Source of the DNA: Flagellimonas algicola
GTDB lineage: Bacteria > Bacteroidota > Bacteroidia > Flavobacteriales > Flavobacteriaceae
Direction: 5' to 3'
Assembly: GCF_005937185.1 (NCBI RefSeq)
Contig: NZ_VCNI01000003.1
Coordinates: 1 to 64,000, forward strand
DNA: 64,000 nucleotides
The notes below the pieces were generated by a model. It saw only the letters and a program-made list of their open reading frames with translations, was not told the origin of the DNA and did no database searches. This document shows positions 52,696 through 60,765 of the stretch, one piece after another. Both the position numbers and the translations under genes were made by a program. Every line of letters starts with the position of its first letter. Position 1 is the stretch's first letter.

Positions 52696-53667
52696 GTGAA
52701 CACAAACAACCCCAAATACAGAGCCTTTTTCCTTATTCCTCCGGAAGTACAACTCCTGGATTTTGCCGGACCCGCCCATCTATTTTATGAAGCCACCCTA
52801 TATGGGGCTAACATCAAAAATCTCTTTTTGAGTATGTCAGCCACCCATGAAGAGGTGACTTGTGCAGGGGTATCCTTGGGCAAACTGCAGCCTTATGATG
52901 CATTTGAATTGGGACCAGATGACCTACTCTTTATACCTGGACTGGAAGGGTGGATTTTTGCAGAGCCAGGCTATGCAGCCAAAAACCAAGAATTCATCCT
53001 TTGGTTAAAAGATCAATACAGAAACGGAGCTCAAATTTGCTCGGTATGTACAGGTGCCTATATCGTGGCTTTTGCAGGACTTTTCAATGGCAAAAATTGC
53101 ACCACTCACTGGAAATATTTGGAAGATTTTCAAAACCGGTTTCCACAATCCAAACTACTAGCTGACCGGTTGATCGTAAAAGATGGGAATTTATATTCCA
53201 GCGCAGGTGTGTCATCCGGAATAGATTTGGCCCTTTTTATCTTGGAAGAACTATTTGGGCCGGTGTTTGCCACCAAAATTGCCAAAGCAGTGGTTATTTA
53301 CCTCCGCAGAACAGACAGTGACCCACAGTTAAGTGTTTTTCTTCAGTATCGGAACCATTTGGACAATCGAATCCACCAAGTTCAAGATTATTTGGCCCAA
53401 AATTTGGCCAAGAAGACCAACCTGGACAGCTTGGCAGCCCATGTCCACATGAGTCCACGAAATCTAAGTCGTTTGTTTAAAAAAGTAACTGGAATCACTG
53501 TTGGAAGCTATTTGGAAAAACTTCGGGTGGAGCGAGCTGTGCAATTGCTCTCGGATGGCTCCAAAGTGAGTGCCGCGTCATTGGCTTGTGGCCTTCGCAG
53601 CAGCAATCAACTTAGGTCATTACTAAAAAAACATACGCATTCCCTTCCTTCGGAATGGCAAGGATAA
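52696..53667 (+). CDS. GlxA family transcriptional regulator (DJ-1/PfpI plus AraC HTH)
   Basis: 323 residues from a GTG at 52696. The N-terminal ~190 residues form a DJ-1/PfpI domain with LLDFAGPAHLFYEA and the nucleophile-elbow motif SVCTGAYIVAFAGLFNG. The C-terminal AraC DNA-binding domain (~225-320) has LDSLAAHVHMSPRNLSRLFK and VGSYLEKLRVERAVQLL. GlxA-type regulators sense unknown small molecules. The next gene encodes a secreted DJ-1 protein with the same motifs, a likely target. Confidence 0.9.
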   Translation: MNTNNPKYRAFFLIPPEVQLLDFAGPAHLFYEATLYGANIKNLFLSMSATHEEVTCAGVSLGKLQPYDAFELGPDDLLFIPGLEGWIFAEPGYAAKNQEFILWLKDQYRNGAQICSVCTGAYIVAFAGLFNGKNCTTHWKYLEDFQNRFPQSKLLADRLIVKDGNLYSSAGVSSGIDLALFILEELFGPVFATKIAKAVVIYLRRTDSDPQLSVFLQYRNHLDNRIHQVQDYLAQNLAKKTNLDSLAAHVHMSPRNLSRLFKKVTGITVGSYLEKLRVERAVQLLSDGSKVSAASLACGLRSSNQLRSLLKKHTHSLPSEWQG

Positions 53668-53717
53668 TTGTCCGGATACTGCGCCTAGTTGTCCTTTCTT
53701 TAGTTCTTATATCGGTA

Positions 53718-53725
53718 TAATTTTG
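53718..53725 (+). promoter_or_regulatory. Candidate -7 promoter box of the secreted DJ-1 gene
   Basis: TAATTTTG matches TAnnTTTG and lies 22 bp before the ATG at 53748. Confidence 0.42.
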
Positions 53726-53747
53726 TTTTATCATCAAACAAGAAACA

Positions 53748-54785
53748 ATGAAACAGTCTTTTTTTATTCTCACGCTACTCTTTATGATTTCCAACGGCAT
53801 TGCCCAAGATTCGCAAATTCCTTCCACCCAATACATTTGTCCACCATGCAACAGTTCCTGTGATGAAGTGGAACATAATGGTCCGGGCGTTTGTGCACAT
53901 TGCAATATGGTACTGATTCGAAAGGATTTGTCCAAAACCATAGCCTTTTATCTACAGGACGGTGTGGAAGTTCTTGATTTTGCCGGCCCTATGGAGGTTT
54001 TTGTATATTCTGGATACAAAGTATTTACCGTTTCGGCCACTCAGGAGCCTATCATTTCCCAAGGTACGCTAAAGGTAATTCCAGATTACAGTATTAAGAA
54101 TGCTCCAAAGGCGGATATTTTAGCCTTTTTTGGCGGAAATTCGGGGGCAGCATCGCAGAACAAGGATGTTATCCAGTGGGTTCAAAAACAGGAGAATGTT
54201 CAATATCACTTTTCCGTATGCACCGGGGCGTTTGTCCTTGCAGAGGCAGGCCTTTTGGATGGTAAAACAGCAACTACGTTCCACGGCGCCCTAAACGGCT
54301 TGGAAAGGAAATATCCCAAGATCGATGTTAAAAAAGATGCGCGCTTTGTGGATAATGGTAAAGTCATCACTACGGCAGGGGTATCTGCAGGAATTGATGG
54401 TGCCCTGCACTTAGTAGCCAAACTTCAAGGGTTAAATGCAGCCAAACGTACGGCCTACTATATGGAATACGACAATTGGAAACCAGGTGACGGATTGATT
54501 TTGTCCAACGACAGTCCTTATAACCAGTTGGCAAATGCAAGCTTTTTCCGCGAATTTGAAGGGAAGTACGAACATGAGGATGGAAGTCAGATTATAGTTG
54601 CCTATAATGGTGTAAAAGAAAATCTGCAAGCGCTGATCAATGGAATTCCCTATCCGGTATATCACGAAAGTGAGGATATGTTCTCCAATGTCAACAGTGA
54701 ACCCATATACTTTAAAAGAAACGAAGCCAACCAAATTATTGGATACTCACTTACCCAAAATGGGGTGGTATACAAGAAGCTGTAA
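53748..54785 (+). CDS. Secreted DJ-1/PfpI family protein with N-terminal heavy-metal-binding motif
   Basis: 345 residues with a signal peptide ending GIAQ (~20). Residues ~27-60 are Cys/His rich (YICPPCNSSCDEVEHNGPG, then CAHCNMVLI), resembling the heavy-metal-binding YHS-like domain of Bacteroidota. A DJ-1/PfpI domain follows with VLDFAGPMEVFVYSGYK and SVCTGAFVLAEAGLLDG, matching the GlxA-type regulator next door. The last ~80 residues are a separate beta-rich tail. It probably acts in the periplasm; the reaction is unknown. Confidence 0.87.
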   Translation: MKQSFFILTLLFMISNGIAQDSQIPSTQYICPPCNSSCDEVEHNGPGVCAHCNMVLIRKDLSKTIAFYLQDGVEVLDFAGPMEVFVYSGYKVFTVSATQEPIISQGTLKVIPDYSIKNAPKADILAFFGGNSGAASQNKDVIQWVQKQENVQYHFSVCTGAFVLAEAGLLDGKTATTFHGALNGLERKYPKIDVKKDARFVDNGKVITTAGVSAGIDGALHLVAKLQGLNAAKRTAYYMEYDNWKPGDGLILSNDSPYNQLANASFFREFEGKYEHEDGSQIIVAYNGVKENLQALINGIPYPVYHESEDMFSNVNSEPIYFKRNEANQIIGYSLTQNGVVYKKL

Positions 54786-55001
54786 TTACCAATCCAACCA
54801 AAGTACATTTACCTAAACAACCTTTGGAAAGGTCATTGTGAATCGCAATGGCCAATAATTCTCAAATTGTAGTCAAAATCTAGTCTATTTTTGACCAACT
54901 CAATTTGATATTTCATAGTCAAGCGGTAAAATGATTTGTTCTGCCACTTTTCGCTATTCTTTTCGGTCAAACAATTATTATGTAAATTTAACGTTAAGTA
55001 A

Positions 55002-55032
55002 TTGTAAAGTAAATGTAATCTATTTATCTTTA
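55002..55032 (+). promoter_or_regulatory. Candidate promoter of a 40-residue ORF
   Basis: TTG (55002-55004), 20 bases, then TATCTTTA (55025-55032), one mismatch from TAnnTTTG. The small ORF begins 19 bp downstream. Confidence 0.4.
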
Positions 55033-55051
55033 GGAACTAAACCATCAAATT

Positions 55052-55174
55052 ATGACTTCACGGATTCGCATTTGGAGAAAAATGGTGGCTGATAGGTATG
55101 AAAGCATATGGCAATACTTGAAGGCCTATGCCAAAAAATGTAGGCTGCTGTATTATGACACCCTGAGTATTTAA
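55052..55174 (+). CDS. Very small basic protein, hypothetical
   Basis: 40 residues, rich in Arg, Lys, Trp and Tyr (IRIWRKMVADRYESIWQYL), predicted amphipathic helix, no signal. It is preceded by a plausible promoter and ends within the last codon region of the convergent rsmG, overlapping by 4 bp. No homologue recognised; it could be chance, but the promoter and the sense-like composition favour a real gene. Confidence 0.42.
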   Translation: MTSRIRIWRKMVADRYESIWQYLKAYAKKCRLLYYDTLSI

Positions 55175-55812
55175 TGGGATACCTTATATTTTTGGGGTAA
55201 ATACACCACCTTTTTGGTTTCAAAAAAATCTTCGGAAAAATAATCCTTCAAATCAAAAACTTGGGCGTTTTGATAAGGCTGTAGTTCCTCTGACAGGTCG
55301 CCACCTTTCAAGTACAGGATGCCATTTTTTCTATCATGCGCAGCGTCTTTTTTAATTTTCCCTTTGGTCCAACGGACAAAAGTTGGCATGGCGGCAACTG
55401 CCCTACTTACAATAAAATCAAATTGTTCCTCCAAGTCCTCAACCCTTGTATGCAGGGCTTTCACATTGTCTAACTGAAGTCCATCCACCACTTCCTGTAC
55501 CACACGTATTTTTTTGCCAATAGCATCCACCAAGGTGAATTGGACTTCGGGAAAAAGGATGGCCAAGGGAATCCCAGGGAATCCACCTCCAGTTCCCACA
55601 TCCAACACCGCTGACCCTGGATTGAACGTTTGGATTTTGGCTATTCCCAGTGAATGCAACACATGGCGTAAATACAACTCGTCTATATCCTTTCTGGACA
55701 CCACATTTATTTTCTTGTTCCAATCCTGATATAATGCCTCCAAAGCCTGAAAATGCCCTTTCTGCATTTCGGTGAGTGTCGTAAAATAGTTAAAGATCAA
55801 ATCTGAGCCCAT
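55171..55812 (-). CDS. rsmG: 16S rRNA (guanine527-N7)-methyltransferase
   Basis: 213 residues. The SAM-binding motif is VLDVGTGGGFPGIPLAIL. Other family features are NVVSRKDIDELYLRHVLHSL, FTLVDAIGKKIRVVQEVV and FDFIVSRAVAAMP. It methylates G527 of 16S rRNA. Monocistronic as far as can be seen, divergent from the desaturase gene. Confidence 0.96.
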   Translation of the reverse strand: MGSDLIFNYFTTLTEMQKGHFQALEALYQDWNKKINVVSRKDIDELYLRHVLHSLGIAKIQTFNPGSAVLDVGTGGGFPGIPLAILFPEVQFTLVDAIGKKIRVVQEVVDGLQLDNVKALHTRVEDLEEQFDFIVSRAVAAMPTFVRWTKGKIKKDAAHDRKNGILYLKGGDLSEELQPYQNAQVFDLKDYFSEDFFETKKVVYLPQKYKVSH

Positions 55813-55924
55813 TTGCTAACTGTTAATTTCGGCAAAATTAATACTTTTGGGCACCTAATTTTCGTTTAGAAATGGAAGTGGCTATTGCAAGACATTAATA
55901 GTTACTTTTATAAAAAAATATTTT

Positions 55925-57025
55925 ATGGAAAAAACCATACGGTTTTCAAGAAAGGATTCCGCACAATTTTTTAGAACACTGAATAAACGGGTTAACCAAT
56001 ACTTTAGTGAAAACCAAATCAAGAAAACCGGTAATTGGAAACTTCACTTGAAAACCATAGTGATGTTCGCCGTCTTTTTGACTCCCTATTTTTTAATGTT
56101 GACCTTAAACTTACCATTTTGGGGCTATATATTGTTATCCATAACCATGGGTGTAGGCATGGCCGGAGTTGGGATGAATGTTATGCACGATGGAAACCAT
56201 GGGTCTTATTCCACCAAAAAATGGGTGAACAAGTTAATGGGAGGCAGTATCTACATCTTGGCAGGTAATGTTTACAATTGGCAGGTACAGCACAATGTAC
56301 TGCATCATACGTATACCAACATTCACGAGCACGACGAAGACATGGAGGCTGGACGAATCCTTCGTTTCTCCAAGCATGCAGCATGGCAAAAACACCATAA
56401 ATTTCAACATTACTATTCCATTTTCTTGTACGGACTGTTGACTTTCAACTGGGCCATAACCACAGATTTTCAACAAATGTATCGCTATATGAAGAGAAAG
56501 CTCTCTTACGGTAAACTACCCAATCCGGTCATTAATTGGAGTACCTTGGTAATCACTAAGGTTATTTACACTACGATTTGGATTGTTCTTCCATTGATTT
56601 TTGTTGAAATTCCTTGGTGGCAAGTACTATTGGGCTTCTTTATCATGCACTATGTAGCCGGAGTGATCCTAAGTGTGGTTTTTCAGCTGGCACATATTGT
56701 CCATGATGCGGAAACTCCACTTCCAGAGAAAGATGGAACGATGAAAAATACCTGGGCCATACACCAACTTGCCACAACGGTAAATTTTGGGACGAAAAAC
56801 AGGATTGTCAATTGGTTTACCGGTGGATTAAACCACCAAGTAGAGCACCATATATTTCCTAACATCAGCCACATTCACTACACAAAAATTTCCAAAATTG
56901 TGAAACAGACGGCCAGGGAATTCAATTTGCCATACAACGAATATAAAACTACACGAAAAGCCATAATTTCGCACTTCAAACATTTAAAGGAGTTGGGAAA
57001 AAACCCAGCCCTTCAATTTCAGTAA
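55925..57025 (+). CDS. Fatty acid desaturase (acyl-CoA/acyl-lipid front-end type)
   Basis: 366 residues with four hydrophobic segments. The three histidine boxes binding the di-iron centre are present: HDGNH (88-92), HNVLHH (123-128) and QVEHH (305-309). The Gln-x-x-His-His third box is typical of front-end desaturases such as linoleoyl-CoA desaturase relatives; no cytochrome b5 domain is fused. It adjusts membrane unsaturation. Position of the introduced double bond is unknown. The aminotransferase gene follows by 13 bp. Confidence 0.93.
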   Translation: MEKTIRFSRKDSAQFFRTLNKRVNQYFSENQIKKTGNWKLHLKTIVMFAVFLTPYFLMLTLNLPFWGYILLSITMGVGMAGVGMNVMHDGNHGSYSTKKWVNKLMGGSIYILAGNVYNWQVQHNVLHHTYTNIHEHDEDMEAGRILRFSKHAAWQKHHKFQHYYSIFLYGLLTFNWAITTDFQQMYRYMKRKLSYGKLPNPVINWSTLVITKVIYTTIWIVLPLIFVEIPWWQVLLGFFIMHYVAGVILSVVFQLAHIVHDAETPLPEKDGTMKNTWAIHQLATTVNFGTKNRIVNWFTGGLNHQVEHHIFPNISHIHYTKISKIVKQTAREFNLPYNEYKTTRKAIISHFKHLKELGKNPALQFQ

Positions 57026-57038
57026 AATAGCAAGGTCA

Positions 57039-58226
57039 ATGAGCAACCAACTTTCTGAAAGAATTAATAGTTTAGTTCCTTCGGCAACCCTTGAAATGGC
57101 GGCAAAAGCCCGTGAGCTGAGAGCTTCAGGAAAAGATATTATTGGTTTAAGTCTGGGAGAACCGGATTTCAATACACCAGATTACATTAAGGAGGCGGCC
57201 ATTCAGGCCATTAACGACGGATACAATTCCTACACTCCGGTTGACGGATATGTAGAACTTAAGGATGCGATCATCACCAAATTCCAACGGGATAACGGTA
57301 TCAGTTATGACCGCTCGCAGATTGTGGTTTCCACAGGGGCCAAACAAGCGCTTTATAATGTGGCGCAAGCCTGTCTGGACAAAGGCGATGAAGTTATTCT
57401 GCCTTGTCCGTATTGGGTAAGCTATAGCGACATTGTAAAATTGGCGGATGGGGTTCCTGTTGAGGTTGCCACTTCCATAGAAAACGATTTTAAAATGACC
57501 CCGGAGCAACTGGAGGCGGCGATTACGCCAAAAACCAAAATGCTTTGGTATTCCTCTCCATGTAACCCAAGCGGTTCCATTTATAGCAAGGAAGAATTAA
57601 GAGCTTTGGCCGATGTGCTTCAAAAACATCCCCAAATAGTTGTGGTCAGTGACGAAATCTATGAACACATTAACTATGGGGTAACAGAACATGCATCTAT
57701 GGCAAGTTTTGAAGATATGTATGACCGCACTGTGACCGTAAACGGGGTTGCCAAGGCTTTCGCGATGACCGGATGGAGAATTGGGTATATTGGTGCCCCA
57801 ACATATATTGCCCGGGCTTGCAACAAATTGCAAGGTCAAGTAACCAGTGGAGCCAACTGTATTGCACAGCGCGCGGTTATTACTGCCCTATTAGAACCAC
57901 CAAGCAGGGTTCAATACATGGTAGACGAGTTTGAGAACAGACGAAAACTCATTTTGGAACTCCTAAATAACATTCCAGGTTTTAAGTGCAACGAGCCTCA
58001 AGGTGCTTTTTATGTTTATCCGGATGTTTCAGCCTATTTTGGAAAGTCATTGAACGGCAAGAAAATTGACAATGCTTCTGATTTTGCGATGTATTTGTTG
58101 GAAGAAGCCAATGTGGCTACCGTTACGGGTGATGCCTTTGGAAATGGCAATTCCATCCGTATTTCCTATGCGGCCAGTGTGGACGAAATAAAAGAAGCCA
58201 TTGCCCGAATTAAGGCAGTTGTATAA
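57039..58226 (+). CDS. PLP-dependent aminotransferase, aspartate aminotransferase type
   Basis: 395 residues, class I/II fold type I. The PLP lysine is Lys239 in NGVAKAFAMTGWRIGY. Other class I features are GLSLGEPDFNTPDYI, YTPVDGYVELKDAI, YSSPCNPSG and SDEIYEHI. The likely reaction is aspartate with 2-oxoglutarate, though specificity in subgroup I-gamma can include prephenate or aromatic acids. A palindromic terminator follows. Confidence 0.95.
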   Translation: MSNQLSERINSLVPSATLEMAAKARELRASGKDIIGLSLGEPDFNTPDYIKEAAIQAINDGYNSYTPVDGYVELKDAIITKFQRDNGISYDRSQIVVSTGAKQALYNVAQACLDKGDEVILPCPYWVSYSDIVKLADGVPVEVATSIENDFKMTPEQLEAAITPKTKMLWYSSPCNPSGSIYSKEELRALADVLQKHPQIVVVSDEIYEHINYGVTEHASMASFEDMYDRTVTVNGVAKAFAMTGWRIGYIGAPTYIARACNKLQGQVTSGANCIAQRAVITALLEPPSRVQYMVDEFENRRKLILELLNNIPGFKCNEPQGAFYVYPDVSAYFGKSLNGKKIDNASDFAMYLLEEANVATVTGDAFGNGNSIRISYAASVDEIKEAIARIKAVV

Positions 58227-58250
58227 CCCACCTCTGTAAAAAGAACATAA

Positions 58251-58280
58251 GAGGGTTTATCTTAAGATAAACCCTTTTTT
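58251..58280 (+). terminator. Terminator of the aminotransferase gene, overlapping the 3' end of the hydroxyproline gene
   Basis: GGGTTTATCTT pairs perfectly with AAGATAAACCC (58253-58274), followed by TTTTTT. The palindrome includes the stop codon and last residues of the convergent gene. Confidence 0.8.
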
Positions 58281-59321
58281 CATGGGGTCTTTTGGGTCAA
58301 GTACAAAGGTGTGCATTCCAGTAATATGGGCAGTCCCTTCAACTTGCGGTATAACAGCGGTAAACGGACCATAGTCCACTTCCTTCACCACACTTCCGAT
58401 AAATGTAGATCCGGTGATACTTTCTATCACCATCGTCTGTCCAAGTTTTATCTCATTTCTGGCCCAATGAATGGCCATCCTACCAGACACTCCTGAACCC
58501 GTTGGACAACGGTCCACTTCACCCTCAGCGAAAATGCAGACATTTCTACTGTCTACCCCACTGGTCTCGGAGCCATCAATAAAAATAGTGCCGTAAAGAA
58601 AACTCAAATCTCCCTCAAAAGGATGCAAGATCTCATGGTCTTGCTCCATCACGGCCTGTTTGATATCCATTCCCTTACTTATCAAATCCTGATATGAGTT
58701 TGAATCCAGCTCCAATTCCAGCTTGTTTTTCCTAAGATCCACATAGGCATAAAAAGCGCCGCCATACGCCAAATCGTAGGTCACCTCTCCCAATCCTTTC
58801 ACCGCTACTTTTCTATCCAATCCCACAACAAAGCTGGGCACACAATGAAATCGAACTCCTTTTACTTCTTTACCCTCCATTTCTACATAGGCGTAAATCC
58901 GCCCACAGGGAGCGTCAATTTTCAACTCCGTTATTCCCTGTTTTTCATCAACCCACCCCATTTGGACAGCCAAGGTGGAAATGGCAATGATGGCATGCCC
59001 ACACATGGTACTATACCCTTCGTTGTGAAGGAAAATAATCCCAAAATCGCCCTCTTCGTCATTTGGAGGTAGCAGTATACAGCCATACATATCTGCATGC
59101 CCTCTGGGCTCAAACATCAAAGCTGTTCGCAGTTCGTCATAATGCTCCTTGCAATACCTTCGGTATTCCAGCACATTGTTCCCCTTCAATTCTGGGAAAC
59201 CACCCACGATTATCCGCAGGGGTTCGCCACCCGTATGCATATCTATCGTCTTGATCTGCAACCAGTTCTCAGGCGGATCAAAAGTGCTGTTTTCTAAAAT
59301 TCTATCATACGTTTGTCCCAT
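58257..59321 (-). CDS. Trans-3-hydroxy-L-proline dehydratase (proline racemase family)
   Basis: 354 residues. The proline racemase fold is clear: IDMHTGGEPLRI, GYSTMCGHAIIAIS and VDRCPTGSGVSGR. The first catalytic Cys is Cys107; at the position of the second catalytic Cys of racemases and epimerases there is Thr274. That Cys/Thr pair is the mark of trans-3-hydroxy-L-proline dehydratase (human L3HYPDH, Cys104/Thr273), which forms Delta1-pyrroline-2-carboxylate. The next gene in the operon, 2 bp away, is a likely reductase for that product. 4-Hydroxyproline epimerase is the alternative but less likely. Confidence 0.85.
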   Translation of the reverse strand: MGQTYDRILENSTFDPPENWLQIKTIDMHTGGEPLRIIVGGFPELKGNNVLEYRRYCKEHYDELRTALMFEPRGHADMYGCILLPPNDEEGDFGIIFLHNEGYSTMCGHAIIAISTLAVQMGWVDEKQGITELKIDAPCGRIYAYVEMEGKEVKGVRFHCVPSFVVGLDRKVAVKGLGEVTYDLAYGGAFYAYVDLRKNKLELELDSNSYQDLISKGMDIKQAVMEQDHEILHPFEGDLSFLYGTIFIDGSETSGVDSRNVCIFAEGEVDRCPTGSGVSGRMAIHWARNEIKLGQTMVIESITGSTFIGSVVKEVDYGPFTAVIPQVEGTAHITGMHTFVLDPKDPMKKGFILR

Positions 59322-59323
59322 TC

Positions 59324-60274
59324 TTACAATTTGGAATAATAATAGCTTGCAGCAATCAAATCCTCCAAGGCGTGTCCCACGGATTTGAAAAGGGTTATTT
59401 CATTTTCTGAAGTCCTTCCAGGAACCGCCTCCGAACACAAGTCAAACAAATCTGCTATGATATCTGACTCCTTCAAAAGTCCATGTTTTAACGGAATAGC
59501 GATATCGCCACTTTCTTTGAGTCCACTTTCCCTTGTATCCAAAAAAACCGACGTCCTGCGGATGGTCTCGTCATCAGATTCTCGCATGTTGGGCTTGTAG
59601 GCTCCCACCAAATCAATATGCTGTCCGTGAACAAGGTCCTCTCCAAGTACCAAAGGTGTTTCGGAAAGGGTTGCGCAGGACACCAAGTCCACATCTCCAA
59701 TGCAAGCTGCTACACTGGACACGCTGCAAATTTCAAATGAATCTTGGGAGAGTTCTTGACATAATACCTCTGCTTTTGCTTGGTTCCTACCCCATATAAA
59801 CACCTTTTTTATGGGTCGAACCGCCGCATGCGCCCTAATTAGATTGACAGACAAGGCTCCGGTACCAATCATAAGCATAGTCTCTGTATTTTCCCTGGAC
59901 AAAAAAGAAGAAGCCAAAGCAGATGCCGCGGCAGTACGCTTGGCAGTTAAATTCTTTGCATCCATGATGGCCTTTAACACCCCTGTTTTGGCATCCAAGT
60001 ACAAATAACTTCCCTGAATGGATGGTAGGTCAAATTTGTCATTCCCTGGGTTAACTGTCACTACCTTAACACCAGCTTCATTACCCGGATTCCAGGCGGG
60101 CATCAATAGTAAAGTGGTATCTTTTTGAGTTATTGGATTTGGAAAATCGTGATGATGACGTTTGGGAACCAGCATCTTTTTGTTTGCAAATCCTTCTTGC
60201 AGAGCACGGGTCAATTCCAAAAAATCAGTATGCTTTTCAATAAATTCTGAGCTGATCTGTAGTGGTTGTTGCAT
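59324..60274 (-). CDS. Ornithine cyclodeaminase family protein, probable Delta1-pyrroline-2-carboxylate reductase
   Basis: 316 residues. NAD(P)-binding is indicated by MLMIGTGALSVNLIRAHAAV and VFIWGRNQAKAEVL; the N-terminal substrate segment has LLLMPAWNPG and the family VVTVNPGN. Members include ornithine cyclodeaminase, ketimine reductases and pyrroline-2-carboxylate reductase. Its pairing with trans-3-hydroxyproline dehydratase points to reduction of pyrroline-2-carboxylate to L-proline. Activity is inferred from context. Confidence 0.85.
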   Translation of the reverse strand: MQQPLQISSEFIEKHTDFLELTRALQEGFANKKMLVPKRHHHDFPNPITQKDTTLLLMPAWNPGNEAGVKVVTVNPGNDKFDLPSIQGSYLYLDAKTGVLKAIMDAKNLTAKRTAAASALASSFLSRENTETMLMIGTGALSVNLIRAHAAVRPIKKVFIWGRNQAKAEVLCQELSQDSFEICSVSSVAACIGDVDLVSCATLSETPLVLGEDLVHGQHIDLVGAYKPNMRESDDETIRRTSVFLDTRESGLKESGDIAIPLKHGLLKESDIIADLFDLCSEAVPGRTSENEITLFKSVGHALEDLIAASYYYSKL

Positions 60275-60301
60275 GTCTGAAAAATAGAACTATAATAAAT
60301 T

Positions 60302-60733
60302 TCAACAGGACATATCTGCCACAATTTTCCACTCCCCATCAATCTTTCGAAGAATAATCAAAAATACCCCATCGGCATCACCAGCTTTTCTCTTTAAATG
60401 ATATTGCCCCATAACGTGATAGGAGTTGGACTCGATCTTCGTCACGTCATCAATAGTGAAATTCAAGGTTCCGGTTTCATCCTTGGTTGGATATCTTTTT
60501 TGGTAACCTTCCAGCGTTTTTTGCCAACCCAAGGTCAAACCATTAGCTCCATAAAACTTCAAGGAATCACTCTTCCAATAGGTTTGCATAAATCCCTCTA
60601 AATCGTGATTGGACCAGGCTTTTTCCTGATTTCTTAATAAGCTAATAATTTCAGCTTTATCCGCTTCTTGTGATGTATTGCAAGCCATGCATAGGAGCAA
60701 CGCTCCAATAAGGAAAGTAAATAGTTTATTCAT
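60302..60733 (-). CDS. NTF2/SnoaL-like (DUF4440) lipoprotein
   Basis: 143 residues with a lipobox (LCMAC, Cys18). The rest is an NTF2-like cone: NQEKAWSNHDLEGFMQTYWK, then LTLGWQKTLEGYQKRYPTK and FLIILRKIDGEWKIVAD. DUF4440/SnoaL proteins bind small ligands or serve as adaptors; no catalytic residues can be assigned. It lies between the hydroxyproline genes and trkH on the same strand. Confidence 0.86.
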   Translation of the reverse strand: MNKLFTFLIGALLLCMACNTSQEADKAEIISLLRNQEKAWSNHDLEGFMQTYWKSDSLKFYGANGLTLGWQKTLEGYQKRYPTKDETGTLNFTIDDVTKIESNSYHVMGQYHLKRKAGDADGVFLIILRKIDGEWKIVADMSC

Positions 60734-60765
60734 GATGTCCAGTTAATTTACTTCGGAAGGGAAAG

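Noticed and set aside
58257..59321. 4-hydroxyproline epimerase or proline racemase
   Set aside because: The second catalytic Cys is replaced by Thr274, which fits a dehydratase.
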